Origin: an uncultured Nitrospira sp.
GTDB taxonomy: Bacteria; Nitrospirota; Nitrospiria; Nitrospirales; Nitrospiraceae
Direction of reading: 5' to 3'
Length of the DNA stretch: 64,000 nucleotides
Assembly: GCA_902500825.1 (NCBI GenBank)
Contig: CABVRX010000003.1
Location: forward strand, 62,001-126,000
The position numbers and the translations under genes were made by a program. Below the pieces are notes generated by a model. It was not told the DNA's origin. It ran no database searches and saw only the letters and a list, made by a program, of their open reading frames with translations. Shown piece by piece: positions 18,436 through 26,758 of this stretch (position 1 is its first letter; every line of letters starts with the position of its first letter).

Positions 18436-19041
18436 TCATGATGTGGCCGTTCCCGAGCCCTTGCGGGCATTATAAACTCGACCTCCAGCTTGCTGATACA
18501 GCTGAAAGACCGCGATAGCTTCCGATCGGTACACGTCCCGAACCACGGAAATCCCTCGATGTTTTAGCGCCGTCACCCAGTTTTTTGGTTTCGGAGCTTC
18601 GTCAAACCCGATCGCCGCTGCGTCGGTTCCTCGCGCGCCGCAGATAAGTTTCCGGACACCAGACCAAAGAACCGCCCCGTAACACATGGCGCAGGGTTCA
18701 CAACTTGTCACCAGTTCGAGCGTCGGCATACCGTCCGCTCCGAGGTCGAAATGCTTCAGGACTCGATGTGCATTCGCAAGCGCCACCACTTCGGCGTGGG
18801 CGAGTGAACAGTTGGTGGGTTCGACAACATTTACACCGACGGCGATGAGTCGTCCCGTCTTGGTTTCGAATACTGCCGCGCCGAAAGGTCCGCCGGTCTT
18901 CGCTGTGACATTGGTCAACGCAAGTCGGATGACGAACGTCATGCGATCATGAGTCGATAGGATGGGATTTTGCCGACGCACTGCACGGATGGTCCAGGGT
19001 GGAAGGTGAAAGGGAGGAGTGTGTGAGGGGACGGATTTCAC
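18436..19041 (-). CDS. Cytidine/guanine deaminase-family protein
   Basis: A 201-residue zinc deaminase. The zinc site is clear: HAEVVAL and SCEPCAMCYGAV. The GGPFGAAVFE segment and the preceding MTFVIRLALTNV helix fit guanine deaminase-like (GuaD/TadA superfamily) enzymes, which deaminate a free base rather than tRNA, but the substrate is an inference. GTG 19041 overlaps the TGA of the upstream TPR gene (GTGA), which sets the start. Confidence 0.85.
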   Translation of the reverse strand: MKSVPSHTPPFHLPPWTIRAVRRQNPILSTHDRMTFVIRLALTNVTAKTGGPFGAAVFETKTGRLIAVGVNVVEPTNCSLAHAEVVALANAHRVLKHFDLGADGMPTLELVTSCEPCAMCYGAVLWSGVRKLICGARGTDAAAIGFDEAPKPKNWVTALKHRGISVVRDVYRSEAIAVFQLYQQAGGRVYNARKGSGTATS

Positions 19042-19355
19042 GATGGCAGCGAAAGCTTCAACGCCTCGAGGTTCTTTGTGACCATGGCGTCGCCGTTTTT
19101 TGTTGAGACGTCGATGCCTGTGGCACAGACGGTTCGACACTCATCGAGACGTCCTAGTTTGTGGAGTGATTGAGCGAGTGCGAGATAGGCGGCCGAATAG
19201 GTCGGTTTAACGGTCACACACTGGCGTAAGGATCTGGCGGCCTCTTCGAAGTTCCCATCGTCCATATACGCTTTCCCCAACCCGAACCAGGCGACGTCGT
19301 CGTTCGGATCCATGGCGAGGACTTTCTTCAACGGTTCAATTCTTGGATTCGGCAT
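19038..19355 (-). CDS. Small TPR protein
   Basis: A 105-residue protein with two to three tetratricopeptide repeats (DDVAWFGLGKAYMDDGNFEEAARSL; SAAYLALAQSLHKLGRLDE). It probably acts as a protein-binding adaptor. ATG 19355 is preceded by AGGAG at 5 nt. It is translationally coupled to the deaminase gene, though a functional link is not obvious. Confidence 0.85.
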   Translation of the reverse strand: MPNPRIEPLKKVLAMDPNDDVAWFGLGKAYMDDGNFEEAARSLRQCVTVKPTYSAAYLALAQSLHKLGRLDECRTVCATGIDVSTKNGDAMVTKNLEALKLSLPS

Positions 19356-19488
19356 GTGTACTCCTGTCGTTGGTGGCAAACGATAGCAGCGCCACAGGTG
19401 CATTGTCTATGAACTTTCTTGCATGCTAATCTGACGGCATATCAGTCGTGCGTTTCACCTTTCACCGCTCACGTGTTACGACTTTGTC

Positions 19489-20433
19489 ATGGGCAACACC
19501 GGTCTCATCTATCACTCGGCCTATATCGAGCATGATATGGGCCCCGGACATCCGGAGTCTCCCAATCGGCTGCGCGCGATCATGCAGCAGCTTGAGCAGA
19601 GCGGTACGATGGCCCGCCTGATCACGATTGAAGCGCGCAAGGCGGAAGATGAATGGATTACACAGATTCATTCGCCGGGCTATGTGGCGTCGCTGAACCG
19701 GCACGCGCCCACGAGCGGCCGCGTTTCGCTCGATGCCGATACCTCGATGTCACCCGGCTCGTTGACTGCCGCATACTTGGCGGCAGGAGGCGCATTGGCA
19801 GGGGTTGATGCCATCATGGCTCAGAAGGTAAAGCATGTGTTTTGTGCGGTCCGGCCTCCTGGTCACCATGCCGAAGCAGGACGTGCCATGGGTTTCTGTC
19901 TCTTGAATAACGTCGCCATCGCCGCGCGCTATATTCAAAAGAAATATGGGGTTACCAGAGTGCTGATCGTCGATTGGGACGTCCACCATGGGAATGGGAC
20001 ACAGCACAGTTTCGAGGATGATCCGTCCGTGCTTTTTTTTAGCACGCATCAATATCCGCATTATCCCGGTACGGGCCGAGGCACCGAGCGAGGTAAGGGA
20101 GCGGGAGTAGACTTTACAGTCAATGTCCCGATGGAGGCTGGGGAGGGAGATGAGGAGTATCGCGCGATCTTTCTCAAATCGTTGGTTCCTGCAGCCGACA
20201 TGTTCAAGCCGGAGTTCGTTATCATCTCAGCGGGATTCGATGCGCACAAGGATGACCCGCTGGCAAGCATGGGTCTTACAGAAGCTGGGTACGCTGATCT
20301 GACGAATATTGTAGCAGATATTGCAAAGCGTCACGCACAGGGGCGCATCCTTTCGTCTTTGGAGGGCGGCTACAATCTGACTGCGTTGGCGCGCTCAGTG
20401 GATGCGCACATCAACGCGTTATTACATGCTTGA
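19489..20433 (+). CDS. Histone deacetylase-family (AcuC/HDAC-like) hydrolase
   Basis: A 314-residue zinc hydrolase of the arginase/deacetylase fold. Catalytic motifs are present: RPPGHHAE (His-His), DWDVHHGNGTQ (zinc Asp/His) and SAGFDAHKDDPL (zinc Asp). Bacterial members deacetylate polyamines, acetyl-lysine or small acetylated metabolites; the substrate here is unknown. The short gap to the sulfurtransferase gene allows co-transcription. Confidence 0.93.
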   Translation: MGNTGLIYHSAYIEHDMGPGHPESPNRLRAIMQQLEQSGTMARLITIEARKAEDEWITQIHSPGYVASLNRHAPTSGRVSLDADTSMSPGSLTAAYLAAGGALAGVDAIMAQKVKHVFCAVRPPGHHAEAGRAMGFCLLNNVAIAARYIQKKYGVTRVLIVDWDVHHGNGTQHSFEDDPSVLFFSTHQYPHYPGTGRGTERGKGAGVDFTVNVPMEAGEGDEEYRAIFLKSLVPAADMFKPEFVIISAGFDAHKDDPLASMGLTEAGYADLTNIVADIAKRHAQGRILSSLEGGYNLTALARSVDAHINALLHA

Positions 20434-20469
20434 ATCACACTACGGCGAACTGTAAAGAAAGAAGACGCC

Positions 20470-21348
20470 ATGAAGCACCCGTTATTGATCGACACCGAAA
20501 CGCTTCAGCAGCACTTGGGCCGACCTGATCTTGTCGTGATCGATGTCCGAGGCAAGTCGGCGTACGAATTCGGTGGACATATCCCCGGGGCCGTGCATTC
20601 GACATGGCATGAGTATAGTGATCCCAACGCCGTGCCGAAGGGATTGCTCAACCCTGACCTCGGCCAGATTGAGCGTATTCTGAGTCGGCTCGGAATGAAT
20701 CAAGACAGCGACGTCGTGATCTACTCCAATCCATTCGACAATTGGGGCGATGAAGGGCGGATGTTTTGGATGCTGGAATATTTGGGCCACAAGCGCCTGC
20801 GTATTTTGGACGGCGGATGGGTGAAATGGACGGCTGAGAAACGGCCGTTCGAGCATGGGCCGGTCTCTCCAATGGCGGGAAATTTCAAGGCTCAACCGGT
20901 GCGGGCTCTGATCGCCTTGAAGGACGATCTGAAAGGTCTTGTCAGGGGGCCGCATCCCCAGGCGGCCGTTCTGGATGCTCGCAGCGTTGAAGAGTATCTT
21001 GGGAAAGAGGTGTCCGGCCTTCCACGGTCCGGTCACATTCCCTCAGCCATACATGTGGCGTGGAATGGCTTCCTGAACAAGGATGCGACCGTCAAGGATC
21101 TCTCCGTGATCGAGGAAATGTTGGAGGCAAAAGGAATACGGAGCGCGCAGGAAGTCGTTTGCTACTGTACCGGTGGTGTACGATCGGCGTGGCTCTATTT
21201 CATCCTCAAGCTGGTCGAGTATCCGAAGATCAGCAACTACCCTGGATCGTGGTGGGAATGGAGCCGGGACTTTGCCTGTCCCGTCGAAAAAGATCTTCAT
21301 GCGCTCCAGAAAGTCCTCGGGTTTGATCCGGCCTCCAAGCCTTCTTGA
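20470..21348 (+). CDS. Two-domain rhodanese-like sulfurtransferase
   Basis: A 292-residue protein with tandem rhodanese domains. The C-terminal domain carries the active-site loop CTGGVR (in VVCYCTGGVRSAW); the N-terminal domain (IYSNPFDNWG) lacks the cysteine, as is usual. It moves sulfane sulfur from thiosulfate or mercaptopyruvate to cyanide or thiol acceptors. A moderate purine-rich ribosome site precedes ATG 20470. Its stop codon lies inside the -35 box of the smbP promoter. Confidence 0.92.
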   Translation: MKHPLLIDTETLQQHLGRPDLVVIDVRGKSAYEFGGHIPGAVHSTWHEYSDPNAVPKGLLNPDLGQIERILSRLGMNQDSDVVIYSNPFDNWGDEGRMFWMLEYLGHKRLRILDGGWVKWTAEKRPFEHGPVSPMAGNFKAQPVRALIALKDDLKGLVRGPHPQAAVLDARSVEEYLGKEVSGLPRSGHIPSAIHVAWNGFLNKDATVKDLSVIEEMLEAKGIRSAQEVVCYCTGGVRSAWLYFILKLVEYPKISNYPGSWWEWSRDFACPVEKDLHALQKVLGFDPASKPS

Positions 21349-21373
21349 CAGGCCAGAGGGTGCTGTGTAAGGT
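21345..21373 (+). promoter_or_regulatory. Predicted sigma-70 promoter of smbP
   Basis: -35 TTGACA at 21345-21350, 17-bp spacer, -10 TAAGGT at 21368-21373. The -35 box overlaps the stop codon of the upstream sulfurtransferase gene. Confidence 0.65.
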
Positions 21374-21432
21374 GAATTCACGATTGATTTGTTCTCGTTG
21401 GGCAGAAAATTTCAACCATGGAGGAGGCAACG

Positions 21433-21795
21433 ATGAGGATGAAAATCCATCGAAGCGCATTGGTGATGGCTGCGATTGGGGCGCTCGCTGGAGCGCCGAT
21501 GTTGATTGGACCGGCTTTTGCGGGTGCTCCACCGAACATCAATAAGCACGTTGCTGAAGCTGTCGAACACGCGAAAGGGGCTGCGTCGCATGGCAAGGAA
21601 GGACATGCGGATGCTTGTGTTGAACACGCAAGTGAGGCGCTTAAACATGCGACAGCTGCCGGAGTGAAAAATCCCCATTTGGATGAAGGTATCAAGCACC
21701 TAACGGAAGCCGTGAAACACGGTAAGGCAGGACATGCCGATGCCTGTACTGAACATGCCGATGGTGGAGCCACGCATCTGGCTGAAGTGAAGTAG
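21433..21795 (+). CDS. smbP: SmbP-like small metal-binding protein
   Basis: A 120-residue exported protein: signal peptide (MAAIGALAGAPMLIGPAFAG), then two similar His-rich helical hairpins, about residues 37-69 and 78-110. Each carries a KxGHADAC(V/T)EHA core and regularly spaced His (VEHAKGAASHGKEGHADAC; VKHGKAGHADAC). This matches SmbP, the periplasmic copper/multi-metal-binding protein first described in Nitrosomonas europaea. GGAGGAGG precedes ATG 21433. It has its own promoter and a strong terminator, so it is a one-gene transcript likely made in quantity. Confidence 0.88.
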   Translation: MRMKIHRSALVMAAIGALAGAPMLIGPAFAGAPPNINKHVAEAVEHAKGAASHGKEGHADACVEHASEALKHATAAGVKNPHLDEGIKHLTEAVKHGKAGHADACTEHADGGATHLAEVK

Positions 21796-21848
21796 CCGGC
21801 GCTGACCGCGACTCCAGCTGGTTGTGTCTCGAAAGAATGTTTTCTAGA

Positions 21849-21879
21849 ACGGGCAGGGATTATGTCCCTGCCCGTTTTT
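21849..21879 (+). terminator. Rho-independent terminator after smbP
   Basis: 11-bp perfect GC-rich stem (21849-21859 / 21865-21875), loop TTATG, followed directly by TTTTTG. It closes the smbP transcript; the next gene starts 20 bp later. Confidence 0.92.
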
Positions 21880-21898
21880 GTATGCAAGGGAGTGTGTC

Positions 21899-22690
21899 GT
21901 GCGCGTCGGATTTTACCAATTCGATCCACAGTTCGGTGAGGTGGCCAAGAATCTGGAAATGGTTACGGCCAAGCTGGAACAGGCGGACGCGGATCTCATC
22001 GTGCTGCCGGAGTTGTTCGCGTCCGGCTATCAATTTCTCTCGCAGGAGGAAGCACAACAGCTTGCCGAACCGGTTCCGGACGGCCCGACGGTCCGTCGTC
22101 TGGTCGACATCGCGAAACGCCGCACGATGTATCTCGTGGCGGGACTTCCTGAACGCTCCGGCCCCCGCTGTTACAATTCCGCCGTAGTTGTAGGACCGTC
22201 GGGTTTTCTCGGATGTTATCGAAAGACCCATCTCTTTTATGAAGAGACGCAATGCTTCACTCCCGGTGACTCAGGATTTCTGGTGTGGGATATCGGGGCC
22301 GCGAAGATCGGTATCATGATCTGTTTCGATTGGTACTACCCGGAGGCTGCACGCACCTTAGCGATGCAGGGGGCCGATATTATTTGTCACCCCTCGAACC
22401 TGGTCTTGCCGAACTGCCCGGATTCGATGCCGGTTCGGTGCCTCGAAAATCGGGTATTTGCCGTGACGTGCAACCGCATCGGCAGCGAAGCACGGGGTGG
22501 CAAAGAGCGGTTGACCTATATCGGCCAGAGCGAAGTGGTCACCCCCAAGGGGGGTATTCAACATCGGGCGTCTCGTGACCAAGAAGAGCTGACCATCGTT
22601 GAGATTGACCCGGTTCAAGCCCGCAACAAAAGTCTGAATCGCTACAATGATCTGCTTCGCGACCGCCGCACGTCGCTGTACAAGATGTAA
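21899..22690 (+). CDS. Carbon-nitrogen hydrolase (nitrilase superfamily)
   Basis: A 263-residue amidase of the nitrilase superfamily with the Glu-Lys-Cys triad in VLPELFASGY, CYRKTHLF and IMICFDWYYPEA. Members hydrolyse amides such as N-carbamoyl compounds, omega-amides or agmatine-type substrates. GTG 21899 (ribosome site GGGAG) is chosen over a TTG at 21878 that lies in the terminator. Confidence 0.92.
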   Translation: MRVGFYQFDPQFGEVAKNLEMVTAKLEQADADLIVLPELFASGYQFLSQEEAQQLAEPVPDGPTVRRLVDIAKRRTMYLVAGLPERSGPRCYNSAVVVGPSGFLGCYRKTHLFYEETQCFTPGDSGFLVWDIGAAKIGIMICFDWYYPEAARTLAMQGADIICHPSNLVLPNCPDSMPVRCLENRVFAVTCNRIGSEARGGKERLTYIGQSEVVTPKGGIQHRASRDQEELTIVEIDPVQARNKSLNRYNDLLRDRRTSLYKM

Positions 22691-22764
22691 CCCCAACCGT
22701 CATCTCCTGCTGAGAGGGGCCCAGTGCTTGCGCAAGTTGCGTGGGGCAGGGTAGGATTTCATTC

Positions 22765-23325
22765 ATGGACACCGATCTCCATAAAGGCATTTTTCTGATC
22801 GCTGCGCCGAGCCTGCGTGACCCCAATTTCCGTCAGTCCGTCGTCTTGCTGTGCGAACATGGGCCGGAGGGAGCGCTCGGCGTCATCGTGAATCGTCCGA
22901 CGGCTATGTCGATTTCTGAAGCGCTGCCACAAGTTCCGGTGATCGAGGGATCAGGCCATGTGCTCTATGCCGGTGGTCCGGTGCAGACCAATCAAGTGAT
23001 GCTGCTTTATCGTGGCGATCAATTCCCGGACAATGCCCACCATGTGTTCGACGGCGTCTGTCTTGGCGGAGACGTCGGTATGGTCGAACGCATTCTCACC
23101 GATGTCGAGCCGACAGAATTCTTCCGCGCCTATCTTGGGTATTCGGGATGGGGACCGGGACAGTTGGAAAATGAGATGAAGACCGGATCGTGGATCACGT
23201 TGCCTGCCGACCCGAAAGCGGTGTTTGAAAAAGACCCGACGCGCGTCTGGGGAGATATCCTTCTCACGCTGGGTGAAACCTATCAGCCATACGCCGAAAT
23301 GCCCTTCGATCCATCCTGCAACTGA
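22765..23325 (+). CDS. yqgE: YqgE/AlgH family protein (UPF0301)
   Basis: A 186-residue protein of the UPF0301 family, recognised by the start LHKGIFLIAAPSLRDPNFRQSVVLLCEH, the middle VLYAGGPVQTNQVMLLYR and GYSGWGPGQLENEM. It is a conserved cytoplasmic protein of unknown precise role. ATG 22765 is used; an in-frame GTG at 22741 is a weaker option. Confidence 0.93.
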   Translation: MDTDLHKGIFLIAAPSLRDPNFRQSVVLLCEHGPEGALGVIVNRPTAMSISEALPQVPVIEGSGHVLYAGGPVQTNQVMLLYRGDQFPDNAHHVFDGVCLGGDVGMVERILTDVEPTEFFRAYLGYSGWGPGQLENEMKTGSWITLPADPKAVFEKDPTRVWGDILLTLGETYQPYAEMPFDPSCN

Positions 23326-23536
23326 ACGGTCTGTGACCTCTTTCTGCATCGGTATCCACCATATCATCGTTGAAGCTTGCCGTGCCGGATGCTAGGGTCT
23401 ACGAACCTGATTGTGGGTGGCTTCCGTCCATGTGCCATTTTGTGTGATTGATGCGCTCCTTCTGCGAAGTGATGCGCGTATTGGTCGAAGGTCAGGTGGA
23501 GCCGCGCGGTAGTCGTCGATAGAAGAGGGGGTCTAG

Positions 23537-24916
23537 GTGAATCAGTCAGAGATATCTCGGCCAGGCGCTGAAACATTCTTGAGGAAGTTGCACGAACGTC
23601 CGCACCAGCCGATCGGGAAATGGCTGCGTGCACCGGCCCATGTGCATTACAAAGCGTTTCGTATGTCCGACCCGCCGACGCAGCGTCCGGCCAGTCGCTC
23701 GGAATTCCAGTCGCTGCTAGGGTATTTCAAGGTTCCCGTCGAGACGACTGATCTCCGTGAAAATTTCGGTTACGGTATCAAGGAATCCGACAACGGCGAT
23801 CGGCTCATCCTCATCTGGCAGGCGCATACGGAATACTATAACTATCAACTCTGGCATGTGCCGTCGCACGCGAGCGGTGCAGCGACCTTCGGACCATTAA
23901 CATTTCCGGATTACAGGTTTCCCGTGGAGCCGCTTGGGTCGATGGTGTGCCGCTTGGACATTCTGCTCTCGACGGGCATGCTGCCGGCGCGGAGCGAGCT
24001 GCGTGGGCTGATGCCTGGCCCCGTCTTGTACGGAAGTCGAATGTTCAGCGAACAGACATGTGTGGCGACGAGCTTTACACCGGATGACCAAGGGCGAGAG
24101 CGGTACTGGGTCAGTGTCGGACCGTCGCAAGGCGACCCCTCGCGTCTGAAAGACATCGTTGATGCCATTGTGCGGATCGAGACCTACTATCATTTATTGT
24201 TGATGCAAAAGCCGCTGTTCTCCGCCGCCATCGATCAGGTCTATAAATTTGAGCAGGTTCACCTGAGGCAGCGGGAAATCATTACCTCTCATATCGGCCA
24301 CGCAAACTCGGAAACCTTGCAGCGATGGCTGAACACCCTCACCCAGGATCTGTTGAAGACGAACCGTATGGCGGGAAAGCTGCACTTCGAGTTGTCCGCC
24401 TCGCTCCCCTACGACAAGATCGTGCACACGACGTTGGCGTCCATCGCCGAGCATCCAATGGATTCCTACCGCCCGATCTCGGATTATGTGTTGGCAGGCA
24501 TTACGGGAGTCGCAGAAGGCTATCAGCAGCTCTTGCGTCGTATCGACACGCTCCGTGGAGGATTCGAAGGCATCATCGCGATCATTCGGACCCGCATCGA
24601 CTTGATTCTGGAATCGCAAAACCTCGCGCTGCTCCAAAGCGTGGACAAAACGACGAAGAGTCAAGTGCTCTTGCAACACACGGTTGAAGGCTTGTCCGTG
24701 ATCGTGATTGCCTACTATCTGGCAGGACTGGCCGGATATGTCTTCAAAGGATTTGCCGAACTCGGTTGGATCAAGAACGTGAATCTCGCCTCGGCGATCT
24801 TCGTCCCCATCGCGATCGGGCTTGCCTTTTCCATCACGACGTTCAGCAAAAAATATCTGCACAAGAAACTGGCGGGCGAACAGCCTGCAATGAAACCCGA
24901 CAAGTCTGACGAATAG
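23537..24916 (+). CDS. DUF3422 family membrane-anchored protein
   Basis: A 459-residue protein of the DUF3422 family. The long N-terminal soluble region (RKLHERPHQPI ... HTEYYNYQLW) is followed by a helical segment and two transmembrane helices near the C-terminus (about residues 390-440). The function is unknown. GTG 23537 is preceded by a G-rich ribosome site. It stands alone between two sizeable spacers. Confidence 0.9.
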   Translation: MNQSEISRPGAETFLRKLHERPHQPIGKWLRAPAHVHYKAFRMSDPPTQRPASRSEFQSLLGYFKVPVETTDLRENFGYGIKESDNGDRLILIWQAHTEYYNYQLWHVPSHASGAATFGPLTFPDYRFPVEPLGSMVCRLDILLSTGMLPARSELRGLMPGPVLYGSRMFSEQTCVATSFTPDDQGRERYWVSVGPSQGDPSRLKDIVDAIVRIETYYHLLLMQKPLFSAAIDQVYKFEQVHLRQREIITSHIGHANSETLQRWLNTLTQDLLKTNRMAGKLHFELSASLPYDKIVHTTLASIAEHPMDSYRPISDYVLAGITGVAEGYQQLLRRIDTLRGGFEGIIAIIRTRIDLILESQNLALLQSVDKTTKSQVLLQHTVEGLSVIVIAYYLAGLAGYVFKGFAELGWIKNVNLASAIFVPIAIGLAFSITTFSKKYLHKKLAGEQPAMKPDKSDE

Positions 24917-25589
24917 CTCACCGCCAATACGGTAAGTCCCGACATCTTGTATCGCAGGTATTGCTCTTCTTGTTCCAGCGACGCACGGTCGCACTGAATA
25001 CACCATACTTCTCGCACCCCATCTAGACCACACACACAGTCACCGTTGTCTGTCTATAGAAGTTTCTAGTGTCCCAGACAGTAGCGTACTGGCCATGCAC
25101 GTGGAGTAGCCTCCATATCGATTTTCCCTGTGCTCTTTTTCGATTAGATAAAAGCGTATTGAGCTGTTCTCGTAACGTATGGGATCTGATGCAGAGCATG
25201 AATCTATTCCGATACAGGGTATGAATCTTTCCTGATACAGATAACTGTGTCCAGGAGATGTGCGTCACAGGGAGGGTCCTACTTGGTAGTACGTATAGCA
25301 CTGAAAGTAAAGAGCTTATGGGCAAGATCAGGGATGACTCAACGCCGTCTTTCAACAATGGCATCCCGCTTGCTCAAGGCTGATACGGAATAGCACGGGA
25401 TTCTAGCTGTGCATGAATTCAGTTGGTTTCAGTGCGACCTGCGTCAACCAGGGAAATTGGTGAATCCAGGAAAGGAGGTGGTGGTCGGTCTCATGTCTCG
25501 TCTAACGGTTCACCATTCTCACTGTATGGATCTATATCTGTATCGGTTGGTGCAACGTTCATTCACTTATATCAAAAGGGGATATTACA
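24917..25589. other. Spacer upstream of the LodA/LodB-like unit
   Basis: About 670 bp without a believable gene. A 20-bp direct repeat with a 23-bp period lies at 25198-25217 and 25221-25240. Composition is more AT-rich than in the flanking genes. It probably carries the control region of the downstream three-gene unit, but I see no confident promoter. Confidence 0.4.
25198..25240 (+). repeat. 20-bp direct repeat, 23-bp period
   Basis: ATGAATCTATTCCGATACAG (25198-25217) and ATGAATCTTTCCTGATACAG (25221-25240) match at 17 of 20 positions. The two-turn spacing is typical of paired regulator sites, although no regulator is known. Confidence 0.5.
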
Positions 25590-26666
25590 ATGGAGGAACA
25601 AGAGCGAGCTCAGGATAAGAAGAAGTACCCTGCGCGAAAGTATGGCAAGCCCAAAAAGAGCGACCCGATCCTTGGCCCACTAAAGTTACTTCCTGGTGTG
25701 TGGAAAAGCGAGGGGCGCGGATGGAACATGATCGCGTTGCCCTTTGCGACGGCGCCGAGCCCCAGGGATTATCGGCTGCTGTTGAACCAATATAACGAAC
25801 AGCTCGAATTCAGGCTTGTGGATAACAACGTACCGAACCGTGGCGTCGACAAGAATCCCCCTGCTCCAACAACCCAAACCGATCAGTTTGTTGTCACGCT
25901 GGACTACCAACAGACGATACAGCAAGTCGCGGCCGTCGATTCCGAGAACAGCCCGCTGGCCGGTCCTGCTGGCCTCCCAATTCATCATGAGCCTGGCTTG
26001 TGGCTGCATATGAAGGATGAGATCACCGATGGCCTGGATATTGCGCGGCTCGCGACGATTCCACACGGTGATTCGGTGCTGGCCTTGGGTCAGAGCAGCG
26101 AACACGCTGGTGCATCATGTATTCCCCATATCAATAGCTTGCCGGAGGGGGTCTCTCAAGACAAAGAAAGAGATAAAGACGGCAAAATCGTTTTAGATAA
26201 AAACGGTAAAGACATTCTCGTTAATCCCTACTTGCGCCCGTATCAACAATTCCACGCCAATCCATTTAAGGGAACTGTCACCGCTCCAAATTTCCCTGGA
26301 TTCGATCCGACGGCGACGCATGTACTGCTTGAACTCGCCAACCAGGGTGTCAATGTTGTAAAGACCACAGTGCTTTCGGTCGACAGCACAATCCCGACGG
26401 GAGGCATTACGAACATTCCGTTTGTCGTGCGGAAGGCCAATGCTGCCTTCATGAAATCCATATTCTGGATTCAAGAATTGGCGGAGAAAGATAAGTACGG
26501 GGACCCGAAGCTCCGTCTGCAATACTTGCAGCTGGTCATGTTGGATTTCTTCCCGCGGAGGGATGGATTGCCTCCTGGTTGCTGCCCAGGCCTGATACGA
26601 TGGCCACATGTCAGCATCAATACGTTAGAGAAGGATGTTGAGGCGAGCAAACCCTGCTACGAGTAA
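25590..26666 (+). CDS. Hypothetical protein with heme-binding beta-barrel-like segments
   Basis: A 358-residue soluble protein; no signal peptide is visible. GVWKSEGRGWNMIALPF near the start and HHEPGLWLH followed by IARLATIPHGDSVLALG resemble the strands and His-containing loop of nitrobindin/THAP4-type heme-binding barrels. The C-terminal third (FVVRKANAAFMKSIFWIQ ... YLQLVMLDFFP) is not recognised. ATG 25590 has AAAAGGGG upstream. It precedes the LodA-like and LodB-like genes and is probably in the same operon (92-bp gap). The family assignment is tentative. Confidence 0.5.
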   Translation: MEEQERAQDKKKYPARKYGKPKKSDPILGPLKLLPGVWKSEGRGWNMIALPFATAPSPRDYRLLLNQYNEQLEFRLVDNNVPNRGVDKNPPAPTTQTDQFVVTLDYQQTIQQVAAVDSENSPLAGPAGLPIHHEPGLWLHMKDEITDGLDIARLATIPHGDSVLALGQSSEHAGASCIPHINSLPEGVSQDKERDKDGKIVLDKNGKDILVNPYLRPYQQFHANPFKGTVTAPNFPGFDPTATHVLLELANQGVNVVKTTVLSVDSTIPTGGITNIPFVVRKANAAFMKSIFWIQELAEKDKYGDPKLRLQYLQLVMLDFFPRRDGLPPGCCPGLIRWPHVSINTLEKDVEASKPCYE

Positions 26667-26758
26667 AACATCTTGATCTCTCTACCTCGCGCATCGAAGC
26701 GCAGCAGCCTTTTCGGTTGCCGCGCCTCATGCGCCTTTCTCCGTGAAAGGGTTTCCAT

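Noticed and set aside
24194-25033. A long minus-strand frame opposite DUF3422
   Set aside because: Antisense shadow of the DUF3422 gene; no start signal or domain.
25023-25364. A 113-codon minus-strand frame in the spacer before the LodA/LodB-like unit
   Set aside because: AT-rich, no start signal and no domain; it crosses the direct repeats.
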